DNA of 40,291 nucleotides. It comes from Clostridia bacterium (GTDB lineage: Bacteria > Bacillota > Clostridia > Lachnospirales > JAOARL01). This document shows, piece by piece, positions 24,130-32,835 of the stretch. The stretch is from positions 1-40,291 of the forward strand of contig JAOARL010000035.1 of assembly GCA_025210555.1 (NCBI GenBank), given 5' to 3'. Under the pieces are notes generated by a model. The model did not search any database. It saw only the letters and a program-made list of their open reading frames with translations, and was not told the origin of the DNA. How positions within the stretch are numbered: position 1 is the stretch's first letter; each line of letters begins with the position of its first letter. The translations under genes and the position numbers were made by a program.

Positions 24130-25878
24130 ATGAAAAATAGAAATAAAAAGGGATTTATAAGTTTTTTGATTTCACTCTATAGGCCATTTTGGGTATGGAC
24201 AAGCATAATGATACTGGCAATGATATCATATAGATTTATTCAAGTATTTATGAATTCTATATTTAAAGACATAGTTGATTTGATTTCAAATGGAGGATTT
24301 AATGTAAATAGTGTTGAAAGACAAATAATTTTCTTATGTTTAATTATGGTTATGTCAAACCTATTAGAACAGCTTTCACATTATGCAAGGATGGTAAAAT
24401 TATTGAAGAATCAGCAATCATATATTATTGGAAAATTATTCAATGATTTGAGGATGAAATCATATAACTTTTTTACTAATAATCAAAGTGGAAAAATATC
24501 AGCATCAATAACACAGGTAAGCTCTATAGTTGTTGATTTAAATCAACAGTTGGCTAAAAGATTTGTTATAAGTATGTCAGCTCTAGTGAGTGTTAATTTT
24601 TTTATGTACACAATAAATAAAAAAATATTTATGATTGTATTTTTTTATTCCGTTATAAGTGTTTTAGTAAGGATATTGTATTTTAATAAATACTGGATAG
24701 GACATATAAAAAATGCAGAGATAATGCAGCGTACACACATAGGTATTTTGAATGATGCAGTTACAAATATAGTGCCATTAAAGATATATAATGCTATTAA
24801 AAAATATTCAAGAAAAGTTAAAACAAGTAAAGATGGTTCTTTGAGTGAGGAAGGAAAAGCAAATAAAATTGAACTTCAGTACTATGTTTATATAGAAACA
24901 ATATCTAATGCGATATTTATATTTTTCACTATGAAATATGCTCTTAATTTATATTCAATAGCAGATATGACAATGGGAGAATTGGTATTTATATTTACAA
25001 CAATTATAACAGTTGGAAGTGCTATTGGACAATTGTGTTGGGGATATATATTAATTGCAGAGTGCTTAGTGAAATTAAAAAGTTCATATGATTTATTATA
25101 TGAAGATGTTGAAATTTTTGAAGAAAATAGCCAAGAGCTAAAAGTTAATGATGGAGTTATCGAATTTAATGATATTACGTTTAAATATGAAAAAGAGAAG
25201 ATTTTAAATGGATTTAATCTAAAGATATCTAAAGGTGAAAGTTTAGGTATTATTGGAGAAAGTGGTAGTGGTAAAACTACTCTTAATAATCTTCTGTTTA
25301 GATTTTATGATCCGGACAAAGGGCAAATTAAAATTGATGGACAAGATATTAAGGAGTATTCAAGGGAATCACTATATAAAAATGCAACATATGTACCTCA
25401 AGAAACTATACTCTTACATACTACAATATATGAAAATATAAAAATAGCAAAGTCAGATGCTACAGATGAAGAGATTTATATGGCTGCTAAAAAAGCAGAG
25501 ATACATGAATTTATTTTAGATCTACCAAATGGATATGATACTGTAGTTGGAGAAAGAGGAATAAAACTATCAGGTGGACAAAGACAAAGAATAGCATTAA
25601 CTAGAATCTTTTTAAGAGATTCTAAAATAATAGTGTTTGATGAAGCAACTAGTGCACTAGATAATAAGACTGAGTTTAAAGTTCAAGATAGTATTGATAA
25701 ATATTTTAAAGATAAAACAATAATATGTATAGCACATAGACTTTCAAGTTTAGAAAATATGGATAGAATAATAGTTCTTGATAAAGGAAAAATTGTAGAT
25801 GAAGATAAGCCTAGTATTATAATAGAAAAACATAGTAAAAGTGAGTTTGCAAAAATAAAAGATATGGAAAAAGTATAA
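24130..25878 (+). CDS. ABC exporter half-transporter (fused permease and ATPase)
   Basis: The 582-aa protein has an N-terminal type-IV ABC exporter membrane domain with about six transmembrane helices (residues 10-320). A nucleotide-binding domain follows, with Walker A GESGSGKTT (about 376-384), Q-loop YVPQE, signature LSGGQRQRIALTR (about 480), Walker B IIVFDEATSALD and the H-loop AHR. All catalytic motifs are present. One gene without an adjacent partner suggests a homodimer, of the lipid A/multidrug type; the substrate is unknown. The frame opens at GTG 24118, but GTGGAGG is the ribosome binding site for ATG 24130. Confidence 0.92.
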   Translation: MKNRNKKGFISFLISLYRPFWVWTSIMILAMISYRFIQVFMNSIFKDIVDLISNGGFNVNSVERQIIFLCLIMVMSNLLEQLSHYARMVKLLKNQQSYIIGKLFNDLRMKSYNFFTNNQSGKISASITQVSSIVVDLNQQLAKRFVISMSALVSVNFFMYTINKKIFMIVFFYSVISVLVRILYFNKYWIGHIKNAEIMQRTHIGILNDAVTNIVPLKIYNAIKKYSRKVKTSKDGSLSEEGKANKIELQYYVYIETISNAIFIFFTMKYALNLYSIADMTMGELVFIFTTIITVGSAIGQLCWGYILIAECLVKLKSSYDLLYEDVEIFEENSQELKVNDGVIEFNDITFKYEKEKILNGFNLKISKGESLGIIGESGSGKTTLNNLLFRFYDPDKGQIKIDGQDIKEYSRESLYKNATYVPQETILLHTTIYENIKIAKSDATDEEIYMAAKKAEIHEFILDLPNGYDTVVGERGIKLSGGQRQRIALTRIFLRDSKIIVFDEATSALDNKTEFKVQDSIDKYFKDKTIICIAHRLSSLENMDRIIVLDKGKIVDEDKPSIIIEKHSKSEFAKIKDMEKV

Positions 25879-25907
25879 ATATAAATTAAGATATATTGGA
25901 GGCAAAA

Positions 25908-26381
25908 ATGAATGAAATTATGGTAATAACAACAGGTGGAACTTTAGATTCGCATTATGATGTTCATAAATGTACAACAGTTCCTTATGAAAAGAGTGAA
26001 GTTCCGAAATATTTAGGCTCTTTTAATTATGATTTTAATTACAAACAGGTATGTGCTAAAAATAGCGAAGATATAGATGATAATGATATAAATGAAATAG
26101 TAAAACTAATTGAAAGTAGTTTTCAAAAAAACTTTATTATTGTTCATGGAACAGTAGCTTTAAAAACCACAGCTAATATTTTAAAAAGTAAAATTAAAAG
26201 AACAGGTGTAACAGTTGTTTTAGTAGGTAGTTATTATCCATTAGAATATAATTGTTATGAGTCTGATGCATTATTTAATTTGGGAGTAAGTGTTTCAAGT
26301 TCAATATTATTAGGTGAAGGTGTTTATTTTACTATAAAAGGAAGAACCTATGAATATAATGATAATATTAAAATACACTAA
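25908..26381 (+). CDS. Short asparaginase-like protein
   Basis: The 157-aa protein corresponds only to the N-terminal alpha/beta domain of type I/II L-asparaginases (full length 320-350 aa). TTGGTLDS at 8-15 carries the nucleophile Thr. The second motif, normally HGTDTM, reads HGTVALKTTA (H80-A89), so the Asp of the catalytic triad is Val83. The Lys of the third motif and the C-terminal domain are missing, although single-domain members of this superfamily exist. Asparagine hydrolysis is therefore doubtful. The open frame begins at TTG 25896, but TGGAGG fits ATG 25908. It lies 29 bp after the ABC exporter gene and is probably co-transcribed. Confidence 0.65.
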   Translation: MNEIMVITTGGTLDSHYDVHKCTTVPYEKSEVPKYLGSFNYDFNYKQVCAKNSEDIDDNDINEIVKLIESSFQKNFIIVHGTVALKTTANILKSKIKRTGVTVVLVGSYYPLEYNCYESDALFNLGVSVSSSILLGEGVYFTIKGRTYEYNDNIKIH

Positions 26382-26384
26382 AAA

Positions 26385-26393
26385 TGTTATAAT
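26385..26393 (+). promoter_or_regulatory. Extended -10 promoter for exonuclease III gene
   Basis: TGTTATAAT 31 bp before the ATG of the exonuclease gene, with no clear -35. Confidence 0.5.
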
Positions 26394-26424
26394 ATAATTA
26401 TAAAAATTATTAAGGGGGAATAAT

Positions 26425-27252
26425 ATGAAATTAATTTCATGGAATATAGATTCATTAAATGCAGCATTAACAAGTGATTCAAATAGAGCAGTATTAACAA
26501 GAAATGCAATAGTGGAAGTTCTAAAAAAAGATCCAGATGTAATAGCTATTCAAGAAACAAAGTTACCAGAAAAAGGACCAAGCAAAAAACACATAGAATG
26601 TTTAAGTGAGATGTTTAAAGGATATTCATATGTATGGAGAAGTTCAGAAGAACCAGCTAGAAAAGGATATGCAGGAACTATGTTTTTATATAAAGATAAG
26701 TATGAGCCAGTTGTTTCATATCCTAAAATTGAAGCTCCAGATACGATGGACCTAGAAGGTAGAATTATAACATTGGATTTTGGAGAAATTTATATAACAC
26801 AGGTATATACACCAAATGCTGGAGATGGATTAAAGCGTTTAGAAGAAAGACAGGTTTGGGATATAAAATATGCAGAATATCTTGAGAAGTTAGACAAAGA
26901 AAAGCCAGTATTAGCTGCAGGGGATTATAATGTAGCACACAAAGAGATTGACTTAGCAAATCCAAAAGGTAATCATAGATCAGCAGGTTTTACGGATGAA
27001 GAAAGAGATGGATTTACTAATCTTTTATCTAAAGGATTTACAGATACATTTAGACATATAAATGGAGATGTAGAGGAAGTTTACTCATGGTGGGCACAAA
27101 GAGTAAAGACAAGCAAGATAAATAACTCAGGATGGAGAATTGATTATTGGTTAGCAAGTGATAGGATAGTAAACAAGGTAACTAAGTCAGAGATGGTAGA
27201 TTCTTTTGAAAGACAAGACCATACACCAATTATGTTAGAGATTAATATTTAA
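26425..27252 (+). CDS. xthA: Exodeoxyribonuclease III / AP endonuclease
   Basis: Endonuclease/exonuclease/phosphatase fold acting at abasic sites in base-excision repair. The 275-aa protein shows ISWNIDSLNA, the metal Glu in AIQETKLP, GRIITLDFGEIYITQVYTPN, the catalytic GDYNVAH, WRIDYWLAS and QDHTPIMLE, where His is the catalytic base. These match ExoA/XthA throughout. GGGGGA precedes the ATG. A MazG-like pyrophosphohydrolase gene follows 31 bp downstream, and together they make a DNA/nucleotide maintenance pair. Confidence 0.95.
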   Translation: MKLISWNIDSLNAALTSDSNRAVLTRNAIVEVLKKDPDVIAIQETKLPEKGPSKKHIECLSEMFKGYSYVWRSSEEPARKGYAGTMFLYKDKYEPVVSYPKIEAPDTMDLEGRIITLDFGEIYITQVYTPNAGDGLKRLEERQVWDIKYAEYLEKLDKEKPVLAAGDYNVAHKEIDLANPKGNHRSAGFTDEERDGFTNLLSKGFTDTFRHINGDVEEVYSWWAQRVKTSKINNSGWRIDYWLASDRIVNKVTKSEMVDSFERQDHTPIMLEINI

Positions 27253-27283
27253 ATATAAAATTTGTTAAAGGTGGAGATTTGAA

Positions 27284-27622
27284 TTGGGAAAATATGATAA
27301 ACCAGTAATAGTATACAATAAGCTAGTTAGAGATAATATACCCGGAATAATAGAAGAAAACAATTCAGAATATGATATTCATATAGCATCTGATAAAGAA
27401 TATGTTGAAAAATTATTTGATAAGGCATTAGAAGAAATAGAAGAGTTTAAAGAAGAACCAATAACTAAGGAAATGGCTGATATAATGGAAGTTCTAATAG
27501 CGCTTTGTAACTTTTATGGATTAAGCTTAGAGGAAGTTGAATCGGTTAGAAAAGAAAGAGCTAAAAAAAGAGGCGCTTTTGAACAAAGAATAATATTGGA
27601 AGAAGTTCGCAAAAAGAATTAA
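27284..27622 (+). CDS. MazG-like / phosphoribosyl-ATP pyrophosphohydrolase-like protein
   Basis: The 112-aa single-domain protein starts with the typical YNKLVRDNIPGII. It has the all-alpha NTP-PPase metal pattern ALEEIEEFKEE (ExxE) and MADIMEVLIAL (ExxD-like). Such stand-alone proteins are thought to be house-cleaning nucleotide pyrophosphatases. The start is a TTG at 27284 supported by GGTGGAG 7 bp upstream; no ATG is suitably placed before the conserved segment. It ends at a strong terminator shared with the exonuclease gene. Confidence 0.85.
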   Translation: MGKYDKPVIVYNKLVRDNIPGIIEENNSEYDIHIASDKEYVEKLFDKALEEIEEFKEEPITKEMADIMEVLIALCNFYGLSLEEVESVRKERAKKRGAFEQRIILEEVRKKN

Positions 27623-27634
27623 TGTAACAAATAC

Positions 27635-27665
27635 AAAAACAAGTCATTATTTGACTTGTTTTTTA
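27635..27665 (+). terminator. Intrinsic terminator
   Basis: AAAAACAAGTCA (27635-27646) pairs with TGACTTGTTTTT (27652-27663) around a 5-nt loop and continues in T. Confidence 0.9.
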
Positions 27666-27748
27666 TTAAATAATATTTTAGAAATATAGTTTTTATGAAA
27701 GTGCTATGTTAAAATCAGTTATATGAACTATTACTTAGAGGAGATATT

Positions 27749-28345
27749 ATGATGAATAAAGCTGAAACGCTTAAGTTAGCAGAAAAAGTTATAGAAACAA
27801 TGTTTGATAATTCAACATGCAAGGAGGAAAAGTATTCAACAGACAGAATACATTCGATCCATACAAGGAAATGGGTACTAAGGTTAAAACCAAATGCAAG
27901 TATTGAACTGCAGATTGCAGCACTAGGACACGATATTGATAGAACTAATGATTTAAGAAGGATCAGAAGTGAAAACTATGAGGATTATGAAGAATACAAA
28001 AAAGAACATGCTTTATTAAGTGCAGAAATATTAGGTGATGAGTTAATAAAACATGGAATTGATCTAGAATTAGTAGATAAAGTTAAACGTATTGTTGAAA
28101 AGCATGAAGTAGGTGGGGATGAAGAAAGTGATATACTTAAAGTAGCTGATAGTTTATCATTTTTTGAAGATAATATCGAATTATATTATAGAACAAGAGG
28201 TAGAGATAGAACAAAATTTAAAATTAAATTTATGTATGAGAGATTGCCAGACTATGCAAAAGATATTATTAGGGAAATCAAGTTCGAAAGTAAGGAAATT
28301 GTGGAAATTGAAGAAGAAGTTTTTTCAAGTATGCAATTAGTTTAA
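27749..28345 (+). CDS. HD-domain phosphohydrolase (DUF4202-like)
   Basis: The 198-aa protein has HSIHTRKWVLRL (35-46), AALGHDIDR (H61, D62), IVEKHEVGGDEE and the distal metal Asp in LKVADSL. These satisfy the H...HD...D pattern of metal-dependent phosphohydrolases. The EYKKEHALLSAEIL segment and the FFEDNIELYYRTRGRDRTKFKI tail resemble DUF4202 proteins. The substrate is unknown. GAGGAG precedes two adjacent ATGs (27749, 27752). The MFS-like gene starts 20 bp downstream. Confidence 0.75.
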   Translation: MMNKAETLKLAEKVIETMFDNSTCKEEKYSTDRIHSIHTRKWVLRLKPNASIELQIAALGHDIDRTNDLRRIRSENYEDYEEYKKEHALLSAEILGDELIKHGIDLELVDKVKRIVEKHEVGGDEESDILKVADSLSFFEDNIELYYRTRGRDRTKFKIKFMYERLPDYAKDIIREIKFESKEIVEIEEEVFSSMQLV

Positions 28346-28365
28346 AAATAGAAATGGGGATTTAG

Positions 28366-29556
28366 ATGAATAAGATATTAAACAAGAATCATATGTGTAT
28401 ATTTTTATCAGGAATGATAGGAATGTTTGCAAATTCTATAATAAATGTTTTTTCAGCAGTGTTTTTATATAAGCAAGGATTACCAATACACTTAATATTG
28501 CTAGTGTATTTTTTTCAATTTTTCATAGTAGGATTTTTTGCTCTTTTTGCGCCAGAAATTGTTAAAAAGATAGGACTAGGTAACTCTGTATTGGTATCTA
28601 GGATGACTAAATTTATTAGTATACTTGTTTTAGTTGGTTTAAAAGATCTTGGAATTATACATATTACAATAATAATTTTATCCCTTGGAATATCAGGAGC
28701 AATAAATAATCCTATTTGGCAAGCAATATTATCACATTATATTAACGATAATGTGAGGGGTGAAGTAAATAGTATAAATTCAATATTAAAATCAATTACA
28801 AGTATTATTGTAGTTGTATTAACTGGTATCGTTATTAGTGCTGGAAGTGAAAATTTATTAGTAATAATTGCTTTAATAACATCAATAATTGCAGTTATTC
28901 CTATATATATATTAGATGATAAAAGTATAGTTATTAAAACAGTAGATTTAAAACATTTATATGCAAATTTAAAAAGTAATGAATTTAAAAAGAATATAAT
29001 ACCAGTAAGCTTACATAGCCTTATAATGATAGAAAGTTTTTTAATAGGATTATATATATTTATAACAGTAGGAAAGATAACTACAGTAGCAAATATAATG
29101 GCAATAGCTATGGGGGTTGAATTTATAGTTATTTCTGTATTTGGTATAGAAATTGATAGAGAAGGGCTTGAATCACTTAAATATTCAGCTGGAATAAAGT
29201 CTATAACTTCAATTTTATTTTTAATAAGTAGTAGCATAGGGAGTTTATATATATTTAAAACTATGAATGGAATAGCAAGAAAAATGCATACGACTAGTTT
29301 TGCTACTTTAGTTCAAAAAAGAGCAAAATCAAGTGGAGATGAAATTATGTTTTCAGCATTAAAAGAAATGATTCTATGTGTAGTAGAGGCTTTTGTATTT
29401 TTAATATTAGCGATAATAAGCTACTTTATAGGTGAAAAGATATTTAATGTAATCTTTATTTCAACTGCAGTTGCAGTTGCTCTGACATATGTTTCATGGA
29501 AAAAAACAGAAAATGCTCAAAATGAAAGTAAGTTAGTTGAGAGAGTGGAGTTTTAA
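28366..29556 (+). CDS. MFS-type transporter
   Basis: Polytopic protein of 396 aa with about 11-12 hydrophobic helices in two halves separated by a hydrophilic loop (near 185-215, DDKSIVIKTVDLKHLYANLKS). The first half has the loop 2-3 region EIVKKIGLGNSVLVSRMTK and GAINNPIWQAILSHYIND, typical of major-facilitator proteins. The MFS signature is weak, so the assignment rests on topology and general resemblance. GGGGAT precedes the ATG. It sits between two HD-domain genes on the same strand and probably in one operon. Confidence 0.65.
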   Translation: MNKILNKNHMCIFLSGMIGMFANSIINVFSAVFLYKQGLPIHLILLVYFFQFFIVGFFALFAPEIVKKIGLGNSVLVSRMTKFISILVLVGLKDLGIIHITIIILSLGISGAINNPIWQAILSHYINDNVRGEVNSINSILKSITSIIVVVLTGIVISAGSENLLVIIALITSIIAVIPIYILDDKSIVIKTVDLKHLYANLKSNEFKKNIIPVSLHSLIMIESFLIGLYIFITVGKITTVANIMAIAMGVEFIVISVFGIEIDREGLESLKYSAGIKSITSILFLISSSIGSLYIFKTMNGIARKMHTTSFATLVQKRAKSSGDEIMFSALKEMILCVVEAFVFLILAIISYFIGEKIFNVIFISTAVAVALTYVSWKKTENAQNESKLVERVEF

Positions 29557-29581
29557 TATTTGAAGGGAGTACAATACGTTA

Positions 29582-30394
29582 GTGGTGTTAATAAAAGATA
29601 TGGTAAAGACAAAATTTGTAGGAACATTTAATGAAGTTCTAGAAAGTGTTAAAGATTTTGAAATTGAAATTGCAGATATGCATAGAGTGCATGTAATAGA
29701 AAGTTTAAAAGATATAAAAAGAACAGGAAAAAAGATTAGATTCGAAAAGTTTAATAATCCAGATATAAAAGTAAGAAGTATATATGATCATATACATTCA
29801 TTAGCAAAAATGGCAGAGATATTTTTAAAAGAAGATGTATTTATTTGCAATGAACATGACCTAGCTTGTCATATTGTGTATCATGATTTATGTGAGTTTC
29901 TTATAAGTGATTTTCCTACACATACAGATACACATGAAATAAGTAGTACTCCAATACAAAATGTTAAGAATGTAGATAAAGAGATTAGAGAAAGATATGC
30001 TACTAAGTTTTTATGGTTGTACGGTGACAGTTATCAAAAAGAATGTTTTGAAGTATTAGACAATAGTGATGAAACGGCTCAAATATTTGAAATACTGGAT
30101 AAAATCGATCCTATCATAAATATATGGAGATATATGTATAATTACAAAGAATATGTTTCTGATAATGCAGAACTTTTTATAAAAACATTAGAGGATTTCT
30201 TTACATACCTTAGAATAAAAACAATAGCGGAAGAAAATAGGTATCCTATAATATCAGAAATTGTAGCATTTTTAAGAAATCAGGAAAATGCAATGATATA
30301 TGCAAAAGAACAAAAAATAGATAGTGATAAAATATCTAAGAAGGCATATACAATTATTAAAGTGCTTATTGAAGAAACAAAATTATTTTATTAA
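29582..30394 (+). CDS. HD-domain protein, YfbR-like nucleotidase
   Basis: The 270-aa protein has IYDHIHSLAKM (H70), the metal motif HIVYHDLCEFLISDFPTHT (H101, D102, E105) and a distal Asp in ILDKIDPIIN. The HD followed by E and GD/SDxP is the pattern of YfbR-type 5'-deoxynucleotidases. An N-terminal 60-residue and a C-terminal 80-residue helical extension go beyond the about 200-aa YfbR core. The start is uncertain: GTG 29582 is 13 bp from GAAGGGAG, and ATG 29600 lacks a site. Confidence 0.7.
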   Translation: MVLIKDMVKTKFVGTFNEVLESVKDFEIEIADMHRVHVIESLKDIKRTGKKIRFEKFNNPDIKVRSIYDHIHSLAKMAEIFLKEDVFICNEHDLACHIVYHDLCEFLISDFPTHTDTHEISSTPIQNVKNVDKEIRERYATKFLWLYGDSYQKECFEVLDNSDETAQIFEILDKIDPIINIWRYMYNYKEYVSDNAELFIKTLEDFFTYLRIKTIAEENRYPIISEIVAFLRNQENAMIYAKEQKIDSDKISKKAYTIIKVLIEETKLFY

Positions 30395-30451
30395 AAATGA
30401 AGAAAAGATTGATAAAACAAAAATTATATAATCTATAAGAGGGGAGTAAAT

Positions 30452-30802
30452 ATGAGTGCTGAAGTAAAAGAAATAATAGATTTTAGCGATTTAGGTAAAA
30501 TTGATATAAGAGTAGGTACAATAGAAGAAGTAGAAAGTGTTAAAGATTCAAAAAAGTTAGTCAAACTAATTGTTGATTTTGGGAGTTTCAAGCGTCAAAT
30601 TTTAGTTGGAATGCAAGGTGAAAGAGATGATCCTAAAGAAATATTAGGGAAGCAAGCATTATTTGTTGTTAATCTTGCACCCAAAAAGATGGCAGGAGAA
30701 ATGTCAGAGGGGATGCTTTTTGATATAGGATATGAAGATGGGATAACTCCAGTATTAGCACAACCAGAAAAACCAGTTCCAGCAGGAACAAGAGCAGGAT
30801 AA
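30452..30802 (+). CDS. tRNA-binding-domain (OB-fold) protein, CsaA/MetG-C-terminal type
   Basis: A stand-alone EMAP-II/CsaA-like OB fold of 116 aa. FSDLGKIDIRVGTIEEVE opens the fold, followed by SKKLVKLIVDFG, RQILVGM and VVNLAPKKMAGEMSEGML, which is the diagnostic tRNA_bind segment. It resembles YgjH-type proteins and the C-terminal dimerisation domain of methionyl-tRNA synthetase. A role in tRNA binding or protein secretion (CsaA) is by family only. It has a strong AGAGGGGAG site and ends at a bidirectional terminator. Confidence 0.85.
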   Translation: MSAEVKEIIDFSDLGKIDIRVGTIEEVESVKDSKKLVKLIVDFGSFKRQILVGMQGERDDPKEILGKQALFVVNLAPKKMAGEMSEGMLFDIGYEDGITPVLAQPEKPVPAGTRAG

Positions 30803-30811
30803 TAAAATATT

Positions 30812-30856
30812 AATAGAGAGAATCACAGTTTAATATGTGATTCTCTCTATTTTAAT
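30812..30856. terminator. Bidirectional intrinsic terminator between convergent genes
   Basis: Sixteen-base perfect arms at 30812-30827 and 30836-30851 with an 8-nt loop. There are T after the stem on the plus strand and A before it. It serves the tRNA-binding-domain gene from the left and the FlaR-like kinase gene from the right. Confidence 0.9.
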
Positions 30857-30862
30857 TTGTTA

Positions 30863-31372
30863 CTATATTTTATAATCTTGTAAAAATGAATCAAGCTCTT
30901 TCTGATTATTAATTACTACGATTTTATCTTTGTAAGAGTTAATAATCTTCTTAAATTGATCTCTTTTTTTCTTCTTTCTACCACTGTGAAGTAACCACCA
31001 AAAGAATTTAAAGTCAATTTTTTCTTCGCAACCATCAGAGATACTATCACGTACTTTGTTTTTATAAGTAAACATTCTTTTATAAGCTCTAAAAAGACAA
31101 CTTAAACGATTGAAGTTTAAAAAGATAATTTTGTCAGCCTCATCAAGTCTTTCTTTTTGTCTAAACCTAGAATAATTACCATCTATAACCCAAGAGTCAT
31201 TTTCAAGAAATTCATCAAGAATCTTTATGCGTTCTTCATCACTTCTAACTATCCAATTAGGTAAAAACTTAACTGTATCAAGATAAAGATGTGGAACTTT
31301 ATAGTATGTTGATAAATGTTTGCATAATGTTGATTTACCACTTCCAGAATAACCAAGTATTGCAATTTTCAT
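30863..31372 (-). CDS. P-loop kinase-like protein (FlaR / topology modulation type)
   Basis: The 169-aa protein has an intact Walker A, GYSGSGKST (7-15), then the LYLDTVKFLPNW substrate region, WVIDGNYSR, and RLDEADKIIFLNFNR (Walker B-like). It ends in an adenylate-kinase-like lid with RDSISDGC. This is the pattern of the proteins named DNA topology modulation/FlaR, which are probably small-molecule kinases. GGAGGC precedes the ATG. It is the only minus-strand gene in the right-hand part of the window and stands as a single-gene unit. Confidence 0.85.
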   Translation of the reverse strand: MKIAILGYSGSGKSTLCKHLSTYYKVPHLYLDTVKFLPNWIVRSDEERIKILDEFLENDSWVIDGNYSRFRQKERLDEADKIIFLNFNRLSCLFRAYKRMFTYKNKVRDSISDGCEEKIDFKFFWWLLHSGRKKKKRDQFKKIINSYKDKIVVINNQKELDSFLQDYKI

Positions 31373-31433
31373 AAATATTGCCTCCTTTAATTATATAGTA
31401 TTTACAAGTTAATGATTCAAATTTGTCTTAGTT

Positions 31434-31442
31434 ATTATAACA
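31434..31442 (-). promoter_or_regulatory. Extended -10 promoter of the FlaR-like gene
   Basis: TGTTATAAT on the minus strand 61 bp before the ATG, with TTTTAC at 17-bp spacing. It is the third identical nonamer in the window. Confidence 0.5.
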
Positions 31443-31553
31443 TAGTAACTAATGTAGTAAAATCAAGTAATTTAAATGTTATAAAATACTAGAAAAAATA
31501 AAAAGTAAGAACTATAATTAGTGTAGTTGAATATAAGTAGGGGGAAGATAAGA

Positions 31554-32765
31554 TTGAAAAGGTTATTTAGAATTAGTTTTGATATATTAGCAACATCCAT
31601 AATACCAATTTTAACTTGGTTTTTTCTAAGTAAAATTGTGAAAAATGAAGTAATTGAGATATTTACACTTACATATCCAATGCAATTTATTGTGGGGATT
31701 ATAGTTTCTCTTTTTGCAACATCTGCTAATATTAGTAGGGAAAAAGATGGAATAGAAGGATCTGTAATGAGTTCTATTATAGTTGGAATAGTAATAGGAG
31801 GGTTAATAACACTTGCAATAGTAATAAACATAGAAGATTATTTGGATTTTATGAATACTAGGGGGTATATATATACTATTTTCACAAGGTATGCAGTAAT
31901 CCAGATGTTCCTACAATGTATATTAAGTTTAGTGTTAACAAAGCTTTATTATGAGGGGAGAGAAGATAGGGCTAATGTTTATACGGTTATTTTTAATATT
32001 ATGTCATTTGTTTCTATTATAGGTTTAAATTTAATATTAAAAGATTATGTTAGTGCAATAATAGCTTCACTTATTATAGTTGGATTATATACATTTATAA
32101 TATTGATAAAAGAAAGTGAAAAGTTCAAAATTGAACTATCAGTTGAAAGTCTATTTAAATATGATTCAGTTAAGTTATGTAGTCAGATTTTCTTTGTTGT
32201 CATATATATTTTTGGAATAGAGAATATAGTTTCATTTGATAGAGAGTATATAATTGCTATGACATACGTAGCCTTAGTTACTGATGTGGCATGGGATGCT
32301 ATATCATCAATAGGTGTTGTTGCTAAAATAGATATAAGTAAAAATAAGTTTAATATAAAGCATCATTTTAAAAATGCATATATATTAAATTTTATATTAA
32401 TAGCGCTATCAGCGGTAATGTTAATTAGTTTATATTATACGTATAAATTTAATATAAAGTTAGTTATGATATATTACTTTGCTGAAATATTAATCCTTAT
32501 AATATATCCAATATATTGTATAAAAATAATATACTTGCAGTTAGAATATTCGGCGACAAAGATGACAACAAATAGATTTATAACAAATACGATAAGAACG
32601 GCAGCATCGTTTTTAGCAACACCATTTTGTACTATTATAGGTATGGTAGTATCAGACTTTTATCAGTTCTTTACCGTTAATTATATATTTAATAAAAACT
32701 ACTATGTTGATGATATTGGAGAGGTTAAGAAAAAAGAAAAAGGTATATTAACTGAAGCCTTATAG
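31554..32765 (+). CDS. MATE-like polytopic membrane protein (paralogue 1)
   Basis: The 403-aa protein has about 10-12 hydrophobic helices and resembles MOP/MATE exporters in general layout, though the match is weak. Conserved with the gene at 38324 are YPMQFIV, ATSANIS-x2-KDG, GSVMS, QMFLQ, KLYYEG, VVAKIDIS-x-NKF and the TPFCT region. The open frame begins at TTG 31527, but AGGGGGAA (31539-31546) is 7 bp before TTG 31554. That start gives MKRLF, which aligns with MKRLI of the paralogue. The conserved cytoplasmic KDG loop and the late KIDIS segment could be functional sites. Substrate unknown. Confidence 0.6.
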   Translation: MKRLFRISFDILATSIIPILTWFFLSKIVKNEVIEIFTLTYPMQFIVGIIVSLFATSANISREKDGIEGSVMSSIIVGIVIGGLITLAIVINIEDYLDFMNTRGYIYTIFTRYAVIQMFLQCILSLVLTKLYYEGREDRANVYTVIFNIMSFVSIIGLNLILKDYVSAIIASLIIVGLYTFIILIKESEKFKIELSVESLFKYDSVKLCSQIFFVVIYIFGIENIVSFDREYIIAMTYVALVTDVAWDAISSIGVVAKIDISKNKFNIKHHFKNAYILNFILIALSAVMLISLYYTYKFNIKLVMIYYFAEILILIIYPIYCIKIIYLQLEYSATKMTTNRFITNTIRTAASFLATPFCTIIGMVVSDFYQFFTVNYIFNKNYYVDDIGEVKKKEKGILTEAL

Positions 32766-32835
32766 ATAATAAAGCAAAAATAATCAATACCTTGACTGAA
32801 GTTGATGATAATATTCTATTATGAGGAGGCGCAAA

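Noticed and set aside
28737-29237. 166-codon open reading on the minus strand inside the MFS-like gene
   Set aside because: It mirrors a hydrophobic AT-rich gene, has no ribosome binding site and shows no protein motif; the plus-strand gene explains the sequence.
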